Part shown: positions 37,401 to 50,176 of the stretch, piece after piece | How positions within the stretch are numbered: position 1 is the first letter of the stretch | Layout: every line of letters begins with the position of its first letter | Origin: Xiphias gladius | Taxonomy: Eukaryota > Chordata > Actinopteri > Istiophoriformes > Xiphiidae | Reading direction: 5' to 3' | Assembly: GCF_016859285.1 (NCBI RefSeq) | Contig: NC_053417.1 | Span: 23,237,206 to 23,301,205, forward strand | Length of the DNA stretch: 64,000 bases | Made by a program: the position numbers and the translations under genes | The notes under the pieces: model-generated | What the model was told of the DNA's origin: nothing | Database searches by the model: none | Seen by the model: only the letters and a program-made list of their open reading frames with translations

Positions 37401-40400
37401 ACATTTATTCCCAGTTACAAATGCTGTATTCACAGTTCCAGATGGGCACTGCATGGCTGAAGCCAACCATGGCTCGGTAGTGGAGGAAATAAAACAACAG
37501 GCACAGGAATGCGTACTTCATGTAACCAGAAGACTGTAATTGTATCTTGTAGCTTATTCAGTTCTGTTCTCTCTATTCAGGTCAAGACAAAAGCGTAGAA
37601 GTTAAGATGAAATCTAAAACATGTGTGCTGTGCTCTACCTCCAGCAACACTCTAGTACAACTGTGGCCCCTGTACGACTCGATCTGTTTACAGTATTTTT
37701 AATCTGTGTAGTATTAACACAATGCTGTGGTTTGTTGAAGCCGCTCAATTATGCATTTGGCTGAAGGACAGATCAGAAATGACTTTGAGTTGTGATGACA
37801 AAGCGAAATGTCTTGTTTAGACGTTTGAAGTCTCTTAGCTGATCCAGGAGAATGAGGAACTTGAAAATGATTAAATGATTGAGATTTATGGGGGTCAGTT
37901 GTTAAGACCCCAGAGTCTGGTGCTAATTGCATCTTCCCGAATGGCCAATTTAGAGTCACACCTTTCCCGATGGAGAAGATCAGCCAAGTGACCACAGGCT
38001 CAGCTGCTGATGCTTGCTGAGAGGGAAGTGATCCATCTTCATCCTGCGCTTTCTCAGACAGAGCTCAAACTGAGGTTGGGGGCAGATGGTGCTTCCGCTG
38101 CCCAGCAGCGAGCGAATTGAGTTACTTATGACCCACAGGTCCCCGCCATGATTCAAAAGTCTTCAAAGTCGCTATCACTATTAGCCTGGGTGGACATGTG
38201 GCAATTACTCAGTCACTAATTAGTGGCAGTGAATTATAGGACAAGGCCCATCTGTTTCTCAGAACCACATCTGAAAGGGGTTCACTAAACCCCCTGAAGT
38301 CAGCTTCAGTTATAGATTATCACACCAGCAGCACACATTTAAAGCAGAGGATTATTTCATGGCTGCTATAGCGGATGCCCCACCGGTACTAACAACTATA
38401 TACTGACCTATGATATATCTCTATGCTGTCCGAAATTTAGTTGTCTAAAAACTGCATTGCGGTAGGGCTATTATTAGTTTAACTAACAATAATTTTTTTT
38501 ATCAATAAATCTGCTGATTATCGTTATATCAGTAAAATGTGAAAGAGAACAGTGAAGAAAGTAAAAGTGACATTCAGATTACTTGTTTTACTTGTTACCC
38601 GACCATCGGTCCAAAACAAACAGATATTCAGTTTGCTATCATGCAAGACAAAGAAACAGAGAAAATCTTTAAATAAAAGGAGCTGGAGCCAGACAATGTT
38701 TGGCATTTTTGCTAGAAAAATCTGAAACTATATTAAAATAGTTGCTGTTTTTTTTTTTTTTTGTCAATTGACTAATGGATCAATTGACTATTTGTTGCAA
38801 CTCTACATTGTGGCTACCACAACTAAGCAGCATTGCTGACTCCGATGCTGGAGTTGTTGAATTGTTGCGGTAAACATTTTTTTCGTGCATAAAGCAACAT
38901 GAAAAAACATGAAATTTTAATAAAAGAAAAGTATGTGAATAATGAAGCATCTAAGCACACTGGGTCTTGTCTTACTGACCTTCATCCAAAGTGACTGACC
39001 GAAGTCATATGAGCTGGAATGAATTCAGAGATGTGTCGTGACTTCACTAAGACTGAGAGTCATGCTGTCTGCTTGATATTTCACCAGAGACACTTTGTTG
39101 TCATGCAGGGCCATCTTGATCAAATAACAGGAAAAATACTGCACAGAACAGCATTGCTCATAGGCTCAAAATCTGCTCTACTTAGATTAATAACTGAATC
39201 AAAGCGAAAAATGGTCCATCTGTTATGAATCAGTCAGAGCCGTCTGGTCAGAGGAGAAGAGACACTGAGAGTTCACTCTTCATGATTGTTACTCGGACTC
39301 TGATGTTTCATATCTTCAAAGAGAGAGTGAGTAAATAGTCGGGCTAAATTGAAATGTGTTAAAGAAAAGTCCACTGTGTGTGTACTTTAGCTTATCTTTT
39401 TAAGAAAATTCAAGAAACACACGAGCACGCGCGTACCTTGACAACTGTGTTTGTATTTCGTGTAGTGCGTTGCGTTCAGTGTTGTAACGCCTTTTGTTAG
39501 AGCCGCAATCAGCACGGAGGAGGGTGGGAGTCGGGGGTGGCGGCGACGTTGAAAAGAGCCGCGCAGACAGAGAAATTACCACATGGGAAGGAGCTGCCGT
39601 AGAACATCCTGCACCGACTGACAGACAGGCAGAGCAGTAGTAGCCGCCCATTGGATGCAAACCTTCTATAGTTTCAGTGGAAAACAAGTCTGGATGGGTC
39701 AGCGTCAACAGGCAAACCTGGGCTTATTTGTCATGATTACAGCAGGTAATGAAAAAACCATATTTTACTGTCTAACAGGATTAGAGGGACTAGAAATTCA
39801 AACAGTCATTAAGTTGGGCTGTGAGTAAACTCAGGCTTTTTTATGTGTGTTTAGAAGGTAATTTTTCTTGTGTGTCATAGCCTGACTTTAAGGGGATTTT
39901 TCAGACACATCTGTGTGGACTTCAAGTGCAGGACATGACGTCGTTTACAGGTGGTGTTGTTACTCACCTCCCTTGTACACAGTTACCTTCCTATAATTTA
40001 TCTTTAGAAGAAAACTATATGGTATCTTCATGGAGAGGTTATTTCGTTTAAAGAATTAGAAAAAACACACACACACACACACACAGTTGAAAGTACAGGC
40101 TAATGTATTATTGGCCAAACTCAGGTCAGTGTAGGATCCAAGAGGTGAACAAGCCTTAATCTCCGTGTTCAACAAAATCAAAATTATTTCAAACCCCCTC
40201 AGCCAAAGCTAATTAAAGCTGTTAAGCCTGATTTCTACAAGTTCAAATGAGTTTATTTCAGCTCCACATAGTGTCAATATTTACCTTCTATTTACTTTTC
40301 CATTTAATACCCCATCAGCATGACAAAGCAGATTTTCTTACCCTTTATGTCCTCTATCACCCTGCTTTATTATCTAAAGTTTTATTCATTATTATTTAAA

Positions 40401-41958
40401 CAATTATGTCATAACTGTATAGTTTATTATTTATGAATGTACTATTTGTTAAAAGTGCAACAATTAGTCTATTCATCGATTAGTCAATGGACAGAAAGTT
40501 AACGGGCAACTATTTTGATACTCAATTAAATATATAAGTCATCTTTAAAGCAAAAATACCAAACATTTTCTGGTTCCAGCTTCTCAAATGTGACAATTTG
40601 CTGTGTTTTTCTCAAGATGTGTCAGTAAACGGACTATCTTAAGGTTTTGGAATAAACGATTAATCGAGTAAAATAATTTGCAGATTAATCCATAATGAAA
40701 ATAATCGATCATCATTGCAGCCCTATCTATAGCCAGCACACACAAGCAAACGATACATCATCAACAACAGCAGCAGCACCAGCTGTACCAGCGGTCTCAG
40801 TAATAACGTTTTGGTGCAGTAAAGCAAATTTAGAGGCAGATTGTGGATCCCTGTCCAAAGCAGCATCTGCTGTGTCCTCTTGTTAATAACACATATGGCT
40901 GGTTATGGATTCAGTGTAGTACAATTACCTTGTAATTCTTGTTTTTTTCAATTTCCTATACAGCACCGTTTGGATATAAATTATATAAATATAATGTTCC
41001 TTAATTAGTTAAATTTTTCTGTGCAGTTTTTTTTTGACGCTCTCACTCAAACTCATGGATGTCATTAGTTTTTTAGCTAGCCGCAGTCATATCTATGCTT
41101 GCTCCAAAAATTTCCACCAGAACAATCAAAGACATTTGAGTGGACATTTCCCACTCTTTGAACTTCCCGAGTAATGATTTCTTGTCTTATCAGTACCAAA
41201 TTTTGGTACATATCCCGAGGGGAGAAAGCCTAGTTATATTACATCAGGGGCTTGTGGCTCAAGTAATTGAACTGGATATGGCTCGGCACAGAAAATAAAT
41301 TGCAGTGTTTTGTACTGCTTTTAAGTTCAGTGAAGTCTTGATTAAACAACCACTTTCCAGCAAAAGACAAAATAAAATTGGTATGTTTTGGAAAAGCCTC
41401 CCCTGGATATTCAATCTATACAGTACACTATACTGTGGAGATGCTGCTTGCAGTTGCTGATTTTCTCATTTGTGTGTTCAGCATTTTGTCTCTTGTATAT
41501 ATATTGAGTCCCTCTGGTTTATATTTATAACAGAAGAAGTGATTTTAAATGTTTTGGCATGTGCACAAACAAGGCTTTGGTCAAACTTGGCCCTAATGGC
41601 AAGATATCTGAAGAGCAATCAGCAAAGACGTGATCCGAGACTCTCCTGCATGCGCCCATACCCCAAATTCATCCAAACTGGCTCTTTGTCATCTCTCAAT
41701 TACTGTAGTTTTCATGTGGGGGTTGGCACCCGCTGGTGATTATATCCCTATTACAAACACTTTCATCATGTGAAGCCCTGATGGTGGAGGTGGGGAGAGG
41801 GGTTATGGTGGGCTGAGACTGGGTGAGACGCGGTGCATCTGCCATCTGTCCCCTCATGCCAGGTCTCCGACTGTGTCCTCCTGCCCACTTACATAGGAAT
41901 GTGTTTGGATTCCCCCCCCTCCCCTTTGGTCAGCGCAGACACACAAGTACAAAGTAAC

Positions 41959-41993
<35 letters not shown>

Positions 41994-44900
41994 TACAGCT
42001 GGGACCAGATTTGTGCCAACATGGTTTAGCCTAAGCCTAGCTCCCGTGTTTACTATTATTTAAATTTGTTCTACCTGCTTGTCGACCATGGCCTTATAAG
42101 GTGCCAACTCAGGACAGTTTGTATATTACAGGCATTCATTGTCCTGGGCCTGAGAAAAGATAATGGGATCCCATAGTATCATTTTTTTTGTCAACTCTGT
42201 TTTGTCAACTCCTAGGCAATTAACTTGTGTTGGGTAAAGAGAGAAGAGCTCGTTCACATTGACATGCAGTTATTACCCGTCATCACTAACGTTCCAAAGA
42301 CTTTTTAGGAGACGGTTGATTAAGAGGAAGAGGAGCTGTCGTGCAGTTTACGAGCAGTTGTGTGCGTTTGTGTGCTGGCTTTTTGGCCGTGTGGGGGTTG
42401 GGTGCTGGAATAAAGCAGCTTTGTGCCTTGTGAACTTGAGCCACAAGTGCCAGCTGGCAGGCTGTTATGCAATCACAACAGAGATGTACACATGCAATAC
42501 ACGCTGCATATGGCCAGAGTGTCGCATCCATTCAAATACGTGACACCCAAACCCCACTGTCACCCTGGGGGCACTTTACTCCGTCTCCACCGGTACCACG
42601 CATGCACACCCACCGCCAGACTGAACATGGTGAGGAGACTGAGGACAAGAGGGGTCGTAATACGAGGCTGAGGGAGATTATTGCTCCCATCTTCACCTCC
42701 CTCTCTTAACTGCCGTGGGATTGACAACTAGGCTTATATCAGTGACCTCATTTCCTGCTTCTTTGGTAGGAAATGTTTGGGATGCGCTGGTCCTGATGCA
42801 GATCTGGTGAAAAGTTGCTGTGGCTAGGGCATGAATGGGTCTGGGTTTGTTATGCCTCCGCGCTGGTGACACCCCTGGCCAGAGGCATTATGTTTTCGGG
42901 TAGTCCGTCCGTCCGTCCGTCCCGTTCTTGTGAATGCGATATCTCAGGAACGCCTTGAGGGAATTTTTCTTCAGATTTGGCACAAGCGTTCACTTGGACT
43001 TGAGGATGAACTGATTAGAATTTGGTGGTCAAAGGTCGAAGGTTAGTGTGACCTCACAAAAGACGTTTTTGGCCATTACTCAAGAATTCATAGGCTAATT
43101 ATGATAAATTACACTTTGAGACTTTAATAAATTCCTTCAAAGTCTTCACTTCATATATTATATGAGTCTGGACAGACATGGATATAAACTGCAACTTGAT
43201 TGGTTGGCACAGGCATACAACTGCAAGGCGGTAATTCTAGCTTTAATTGATCTGGAGATCATTCTGTTGTGTTGTTCCTAATCCTATTGTGACAACTGTT
43301 GTATTAGGAATTTTTGGCAGCAGGGAATCTAATTGAGTCAACTTCAAGAATGTGTGTGGGCGTTTGTGACATGTTGTCTCCAACACAAAGTGTGTTCATA
43401 AATAGTATGGTTAGAAATTGTAGCAGTGCCCGTATGAATGTGGTGATTATATATGTAGATAGCCTTACTGTTTCGGTTTATTTTAGGAGCCTGCCTAACT
43501 GCCTTAATTTGATAATCAGAGTCGGATTTTCCCCTAGTTTAATTGCGCAATAATCAAATCAAAATATTTGCATTTAAATTTAAAATTTTGATATATTTTC
43601 TTTATCAGGATAGTCCAGGAAAAAAGGAGCTGATACATCTTAAATCTTGAGTGAGGTTCAAAGTTTAACACTATGTGTTGCACCTTAGTACCTGAAGCAC
43701 CAGGAGAACCCAACTGTCATACTTTATTTATTTAAAAATTTGGCATTTGATCAGTTTTGGCTTGTGTTGTAAATCAGTTAAAAAAAAAAAAAAAGAAGAG
43801 TCCCCAGGGGTGAAGCCTGACACTTTCCCTGTCTCCACAGGAAAATCTGTGTGCACTGCAAGTGTGTGCGAGAGGAGCACGCCGTGCGCTCGGTGCCGGG
43901 CCAGCTGGAAAAGATGATGACAAAGCTGGTATCAGACATCCAGAGACACTCCATCTCCGATGACGACTCAGGCTGTGCCTCCGAGGAGTACGCATGGGTC
44001 CCACCTGGGCTCAAGCCCGAACAGGTAACAACCAGGGTGCAGAGCAGTTGCAGCATCAAGACATAAATTAATGCTACACAAGCGTGCACGATGCAGACAT
44101 TCTCTTAGACATGTCCATACAAAGCCTCAAACAATATGATAACAATGGAAAAAATATTCAATGTTTTTCACATATGACAGCAATTTAATAAATTGCTCTG
44201 TAGTCTAATAAACTGCTCTTTTAATTCTATGTCATTTATGCCTTTACGTGAACACACGTGTCTCCTTATACAGGTATACCAGTATTTTAGCTGCTTACCA
44301 GAGGACAGGGTGCCTTATGTGAACAGTCCAGGGGAGAGATACAGAATCAAACAACTGCTGCATCAGCTGCCAGCCCACGACAGTGAGGTAACATCGCTGT
44401 GACTCTGACATTGAACGCTCCGCTCTTTAGCGTCACTCCTGGTGCATTGCAAGACTGTGGTAATATGCCAAGTACATAAAATCCTTCAGTCTAGTAAGCT
44501 TACTAAATCAGAATACAGTAATACCTTATTATTATCATTAATTCTGAGGTTTCTTTCAATCTCTGCATAGATACTGTTGTAAAAATAAATAAATAAATAA
44601 ACCAGGGTCTGGGCATTCTTTATAGTTCCAAATGTTTTTTTGTTTTGCTTTTGTTTTTTGTTTTGTCTCTTCTTTTGTTTTTTTTGTTTTTTTTCATATG
44701 TCAGGAACAAACTTCATACAAAACCTTCATACGTCATAAATTTGCTGTCTGTTTTGGATTATGCTGTCCTATCTTTTACCTTTCAGATACTATTTACAGT
44801 AGTTTATGTAGATTTATTATGAAATGTCCATTTTATATCCATCGTTGTGATCTGTATGAGGCTCCAAATTTGTCGCCTTTAAATGCCAGAAGAAACTTTC

Positions 44901-47900
44901 ATTGGTTTATATTTTAAATGCTTTTATTTTAATTAAGTTCATTTGAAGTAATATACTCCAATGTATTTATTAAGACCTTCGGATCAGTTTTACCTCTCTG
45001 TTCAGACATGTTCACTTTGATAATCCTGAATTAATGTCGTCACAATGATTCAGTTATGTTATTGCTTTTCTTTACTAGTTCTAAAGAAAAGCAATAGCAT
45101 GTTACATGTTTTTTGCATGTAACCCCAATATTTGGTAAAAATGTAAAACGAGATGATACATCTCTAGATGCTTATCCTGTAAAAAATACACTTGTTCCAA
45201 ATTATAGTTATCCTATTATTAATAGGACTATAACAGCCAGATTTAACCAATTTTACTGAACCAAAGAGGAGAATGAAGTTGAGAAATAATTTTCGAATGC
45301 ACTTGTCAACGAGAATTTCCATGTGTCCCTTGCAGTCCCAGTACTGTAACTCTCTGGATGATGAGGAGAAGAAGGAGTTGCGGCTGTTCAGTCAGCAGAG
45401 GAAAAGAGAAAACTTGGGCAGAGGCGTCGTCAGACTCTTTCCAGTAACTATGATGGGAGCCATTTGCCAGCAGGTAATTTTTATTTTACGTTTAGAAAAT
45501 GTAGCAGATTCCCTCATGAGACAGGCCAGTATGAAGCTCAAAACAACAGTATGCATATATAACATGAATGCATGAATGTGAAAGCCTATTATGTATTATT
45601 AAATCAGAGCCATGCAGAGGAAGAATTTCTTTTTCTAAGTAGGGAGCAAGTTCAGGTGCAAGTAGGCACAGGCATAGCTTAAGGGCTACAGTTCAGTGGG
45701 ATTTAACGATTACAGGGCTATGTAAGCAAACTGCTGTGCAACCTTGAGCATTCACCATTTGTTATATACCATCTAACTTCCTTTTCCTCTGCACCACACC
45801 CCCACCCACCCAACCAAATCTATTTTTCCAGTGTGGCAGACAGATCTGCGGTGGAGACATAGCAGTGTTTGCCAGTCGGGCCGGACAGGGCAGCTGCTGG
45901 CACCCTCAGTGTTTCCAGTGTGCCTCCTGCAGTGAGCTGCTGGTCGATCTGATCTACTTCTACCAGGACGGACAGATCTACTGTGGCCGGCACCACGCCG
46001 AGAGGCTCAAGCCCCGCTGCCAGGCCTGCGATGAGGTGACTGTCTCACCGAGAACCCCGACCTGTCTGGTAGACCCTCATTAACCATAGGTCTCTAAAGC
46101 AAAGTGTAGTGGGCCTGAGAAAGCAAGAAACTGAGCATCCCCCTGGTATAAGGGGCACGCTCAGCTTCATTTTGCCACGTTCAAATCTCTTTCACCCCAT
46201 GCTTCCATTCTGTCTCTCTGCTGTGAACTGTCCATAGAAAGGCAACATTTTTTTAAAAAATGTCTTAAAAAGAAAAACAAACAAACCAGGAACTGCTGTG
46301 AGTCACTTGTGTAAGAGATGCGTACTTTTGTTCAAAGGCAACCTGTGTAGAAAGATCCTTTAATTTATCCCCAAATTAATCATTAGGCCCAGGTGATATG
46401 CTATTGGTGTATTTCATCATTTGCTTTGGTCAGTGCATAGTAGAGGGTTATTTGTAGATTTTTCTGTGTGTCTCTTCTTGTTTTGAATGGCCTCTCACTT
46501 TGACCTAAGAGATTAGTTGATGTAGCTGACTAATGGATCTGGCACGACAGACCAAGAGTTCTTTAGACCGGGAGGATGGCTAAGCCTTCAACAGGAGTGC
46601 AACGATTTTTTTTTTTTTTTTTTTTTTTTTTCTCTCTATCTTGTTAACCCAAATCCTCAGTATTTGTCTGACTGTATTGTGTTTATTTCTGTACCCAGGA
46701 AATAATCACTGCTGTGCTGACTGACCCCCTCTGTCTCTGCCTTTCTTTTACTGTTGTCTCTCAATGTTAGATCATTCTAGCAGACGAATGTACAGAGGCA
46801 GAAGGAAGATACTGGCACATGAAGCACTTCTGTTGTTTTGAGTGTGAGGCTGCGCTAGGCGGTCAGCGTTACATCATGAGAGAGAGTCGACCGTACTGCT
46901 GCTCCTGCTACGAGTCTCTGTATGCAGAGTACTGCGATACCTGCGGAGAACACATAGGTACTGAATTAAGTCTAAAGAAACAAATTCTCAGCCAATCTCA
47001 ACATCTATTAAGCATTTATTTAGAAGCAGTACCTAAACACTTAATAAATGGTTTATAACACACTATAATCTAGCTGTAAGGAGATATGAAGACATTTTTC
47101 ACTTTGTCTGCAATTGTAAGTTCTCCCATAAGGACATATTTTATATCATTACAATTGTTTTTTACTATATTGTCATTCATTAACTTATAGTAAATTGTTA
47201 CCATTTCCTCTTAAGAAACCAAATTATTTAGCAATATTTCATTTTAATCAGTAGTAAATGCAGTAAATGGTAAATGTAAATAGAGCTCCTTTCAGCTTGT
47301 TACCTAAATTTGACACATTGTTCCCTTGTCTGTTTAAGCGCCTAAGTCAGTTTTACATAACAAGTCACGACAAAAATCTTATTAGATCAGACGGGGTAAG
47401 ATGCCCGTAACATTTCTGTAGAGATAGATTTTCATATTCTGCAGCTGACACAAATGATATGCGTAATCATGAAATCATTTCCTCTCAGCTATCGACCAGG
47501 GCCAGATGACGTACGAGGGTCAGCACTGGCACGCTGTGGAGTCATGTTTCTGCTGCGCCCGCTGTCGACTGCCTCTGCTGGGGCGCCCCTTCCTCCCTCG
47601 AGGGGGGCTCATCTTCTGCTCCAGGCCCTGCTCGCTGGGCGAAGACCCCAATAACTCCGACTCCTGCGACTCGGCGCTGCAGAGCAAACCACCTCAGCAT
47701 AGCAGACGCTCTGGCACAGCAGAGAAACACCAGCAGCAACAGTGTGGTTCTCCACTGAAGCCACTAGAGGGCATCACTATAACTGCAAAAGACTGCATTC
47801 ACACTGCAGTGGAAAACAAAGGTGAATGTGGTACATTGGTGTTATACTCAGATTTTATATATGTTGAACAGTGAACAAAGAAATTACCAAGTGAATTAAA

Positions 47901-49309
47901 ATATACTTTTATTTTCCCTCTATCTTAATACACTTATATGCTCTGCTTCTCACAGGTGTCCACTGCACTGCTCCAGTTCAGAACGGAGTTCCTGCACCCA
48001 ATGGTCATCCTCATCCAAGAGGGTCCTACTCACCTCTTCCCCACATTCATCTAGGAAACGGCTTAGGTCCATCTTGGCCCAGCGACATTCCACACTACAG
48101 TTTACTCCCGGAGGACAGTGGTGTCAAACCTCCAGTCGGTGGTCTTCAGTGCCAGGGAGAGCTAAATGAAAACGCTGGGCGAACTGGTCTCAATTCAAGA
48201 GGAACCTCGACTGCTAAAGACTGTAGGAACTGGGTGGAAAGGACGAATCAGGCTATGCAAGGTATGGGAAATCACTGAGCGCAGAATATTTGTAATTACT
48301 AATAATAACCTAAACTTACTGTGTTTTAACTGCACGTGCCTCCTAATTTTTTTTTTTTTTTTGTCCTCAGTATTTCCTACCCAGAAAAATGTGAACCGCA
48401 TCGTTTCACCCGAGTCGCCTCCCCTCTCTCCCAACAACACATCCATCCTCCCACCTCCTTTGCCCGTCAAATCCCGTGACTCGATAACCCAGGAGTCACC
48501 CCCACCGAACGTCCCCCGACCAGAGGACAGACCCTCGGATTCTCCACCCCCGCTGACTCGCAGTGGCACAGCTAGAGTCAGCTTCAGAGAACCAATCAGC
48601 AGCAGTTACTCCCTTGATGAGGAAGATGACGAAGAAGAGAATGAAGAGGAGCTGCAAGAGGGCGAGGAAGACCAGCAGGCCGAAGTTGAGGTGGAGGGAG
48701 GTTTCGGAAGCAGGTTAAATCTACAGAAAGGCGTCCCACCGCAGATGGACCTACTTGGTAAGTAATCCGTCAGAGAGTTAAAAATTAACTCACTTTAAAT
48801 TTGGAGATCAAGTTAATTTTGTTTTTGTCCCACTTCTTTCTCATCCAGATGGATCCTCTTACCATCAGCGGAGTCTGAGGCGAGGGTGGAGTCATTGCCG
48901 CATGCCCTCTGACCCCACCCTCTATCCGGGCGCAGAGAGGCGATCCCGAAGCTCGCAGCCCGACCGGCCCCGGCTGGACACCCTGGACTGGAGAGGCAAG
49001 AAGGAAAAGGACAGCCAGGGCTCCTCCAACGCCTCCTCACTGACCCTCCAGCCGGGCCACCACAAACACGAAGACTCCTGTTCTACATGCTCCTCATCCT
49101 CAGAGGAGGAGGAGGAGGGCTACTTCCTTGGACAGAAAATACCTCTGCCCCCGCAGCTCAGAAAACAGCAGCCTGAGGAGGATCAAGACAGGGAGGGAGA
49201 GGAGGACAGGGAGGTGCAGAGAGACTGGGGACTGAGAGGCAGCATAAATCGGAGAAGAGCTCACAGTCTTGGTGCAAAGGACAAAGATAAAAACTGTGCT
49301 ATTTCCTAA
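28471..49309 (+). CDS. prickle3: prickle planar cell polarity protein 3, eleven coding exons
   Basis: Prickle proteins are cytoplasmic PET-LIM regulators of planar cell polarity that bind Vangl and Dishevelled at the membrane. Coding exons are 28471-28512, 35348-35430, 43841-44024, 44274-44387, 45336-45473, 45832-46035, 46771-46957, 47489-47821, 47956-48261, 48371-48757 and 48849-49309: 2,439 bases, 812 aa. Phase is consistent at every junction. The start [14 protein letters not shown] and EDPDRGQPC next to it are specific to PRICKLE3 rather than PRICKLE1/2. The PET domain covers about 70-185 ([20 protein letters not shown]). LIM domains lie near 185-252, 252-311 and 312-375, with full sets of Cys/His. 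The tail has Pro-rich stretches, the conserved [10 protein letters not shown] block, an acidic tract at 612-641, a Ser-rich [17 protein letters not shown] block and the closing CaaX box CAIS, predicting prenylation. Human PRICKLE3 is about 615 aa; the extra length lies in the region after the LIM domains. Confidence 0.95.
29464..29893 (+). repeat. ATTAATCG-family copy 4, split by a nested repeat
   Basis: The left piece 29464-29494 reads AGGGCTGCAACTAACGATG. The right piece, about 29697-29893, carries AGCCGAAGGTGACG, TTTGAGAGGCAGAAATC and CTACTGATCGATCAATCAAC, ending in the inverted edge. Between them sits a different repeat at 29494-29695. Confidence 0.7.
29494..29695 (+). repeat. Nested repeat with AGTTTATTTATATAGCACC motif
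   Basis: It carries AAAGTTTATTTATATAGCAC and CACAAAGTGCTCCACAATAA followed by A-rich sequence, the form of a widespread fish retroelement tail. It interrupts the ATTAATCG-family copy, so it inserted later. Confidence 0.65.
34407..34466. repeat. CA/CG-rich microsatellite
   Basis: Mixed CA, CG and CACG units in prickle3 intron 1. Confidence 0.9.
38463..38812 (+). repeat. Interspersed repeat, ATTAATCG family, copy 5
   Basis: Left edge GTAGGGCTATTATTAGTTTA. The middle has a GGAGCTGGAGCCAGACAATG section, the complement-like counterpart of the TTCCAGCTTCTCA motif of other copies. The right edge ACTATTTGTTGCAACTCTAC is the inverted terminus. Confidence 0.65.
39410..39747 (+). promoter_or_regulatory. 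CpG-rich island and candidate alternative first exon of prickle3
   Basis: CpGs are dense at 39420-39600 inside an otherwise CpG-poor intron, and an inverted CCAAT box (CCCATTGG) lies at 39647-39654. The stretch ends at a donor-like CAGCAGGTAATG near 39742-39753. Splicing onto the exon at 43841 would make a transcript lacking exons 1-2. The short frame [20 protein letters not shown] does not join exon 3 in phase. Translation would then have to start at the Met pair at 43913-43918 in exon 3, just before the PET domain, as in PRICKLE1-like starts. This is an inference from composition only. Confidence 0.35.
40457..40727 (+). repeat. Interspersed repeat, ATTAATCG family, copy 6
   Basis: It begins GTGCAACAATTAGTCTATTC and includes GCAACTATTTTGATACTCAA, AACATTTTCTGGTTCCAGCT and AATAAACGATTAATCGAG, ending CATCATTGCAGCCCTAT. 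Both termini are present and inverted, and this copy is the clearest example of the family in the window. Confidence 0.8.
41960..41991. repeat. (AC)n microsatellite
   Basis: About fifteen AC units in prickle3 intron 2. Confidence 0.95.
42870..43210 (+). repeat. Interspersed fish repeat with CCGTCCGTCC run
   Basis: It carries TTTTCGGGTAGTCCGTCC, CGATATCTCAGGAACGCC, TTGAGGGAATTTTTCTTCAG, TTGGTGGTCAAAGGTCGAAG and GTTTTTGGCCATTACTCAAG. I recognise this order from a very common fish repeat whose class I do not know. Confidence 0.7.
44388..45335 (+). other. prickle3 intron 4
   Basis: AT-rich intron with T/G-rich low-complexity sequence at 44630-44700 and two neighbouring hairpins at 45055-45123. 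No gene recognised. Confidence 0.6.
46036..46770 (+). other. prickle3 intron 6
   Basis: Donor GTGACT is weaker than average. The intron holds a T run of about 27 at 46605-46631. Nothing else recognised. Confidence 0.6.
46958..47488 (+). other. prickle3 intron 7
   Basis: AT-rich, about 530 bases, donor GTACTG, acceptor CCTCTCAG. Nothing recognised. Confidence 0.6.
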
Positions 49310-49964
49310 CCCCCAACAGCGTGTTCGTTTCTAAACTGTGGTGCAGAAGGAGAAGTAATGGCCCTTCGTTATTCTGGTGTTCGAGTTTTATGATGGTGAC
49401 GACAAAAACTGACTCTTCCAAAGGGGAACCACAGCTGTTGTTCCTACGTAGCGCAAAGGAAGGCAAATTAAACCTCGCTTTATGGTATTGACTTCACACT
49501 GTTCAAATTTGAGATGTTACATCGTAGAAAACGATGCACACGGTGTATGAATCATGGGAGTAGTGATAGATGTCGAAGGATTACTGGTTACGATTATGTT
49601 TGGAACTGTTTGAGCTGTTGTGGCCCTGCAGTTACATGTCACTGCTTTTAGTCATTACCATCATTTACATATGCAAGCCTCCGGTAGCACCTGGAACTGA
49701 CAGCACATTCCTCCATCACTGTTTGCAAAAAAAAAAAAAAGAAAAGAAAAAAGAATATAAAGTATATCTTATTTTAACTATGCTGTAACCATTTCTGTGC
49801 TTTTATGTGCAATTTTTTATATGGTTGTAATATAGTACAGTTAAGAATACTACACGGCCAAATAGTATGTGACGGAGTATGATTACTTCAGCAAACTGTG
49901 GTAGTTTTCTACTGTCAAAATCAAAAGGATTTGTGTGAATTTGGGGGGTTAAGTTTGTTTTTTG

Positions 49965-50003
49965 TGTGTGCGTGTGCGTGTGCGTGTGCGTGTGTGTGTG
50001 TGT
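49965..50003. repeat. (TG)n/(TGTGCG)n microsatellite
   Basis: TG units alternate with CG substitutions in regular six-base steps, in the prickle3 3'UTR. Confidence 0.9.
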
Positions 50004-50170
50004 TGTATAGTCCTAACAAAAAACTGCAAAATCTGTACACATTTTTCAAGTCTCTAATCACGTATGGCTTAAATGTCATTTATTTTTATATACTTGGTGT
50101 AGGTCACTGTTCCTTCTTGTTTAATTTTGGGTAAAGAAAGAGATGATCATGACAACAACTGTATGGTGAC

Positions 50171-50176
50171 ATTAAA
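50171..50176 (+). terminator. prickle3: Poly(A) signal of prickle3
   Basis: ATTAAA, the commonest variant signal, with a GT/T-rich element 20-40 bases downstream. Confidence 0.5.

Larger units (their letters stand above)
35431..43840 (+). other. prickle3 intron 2
   Basis: This 8.4 kb intron runs from donor GTATGA to an acceptor ending TCTCCACAG. It contains a perfect 13-bp hairpin (35709-35741), two ATTAATCG-family copies, a CpG-rich island near 39,410-39,720, CA repeats at 40066-40085 and 41960-41990, and a CCGTCCGTCC-type fish repeat at 42870-43210. An A run lies at 43780-43794. Confidence 0.7.
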
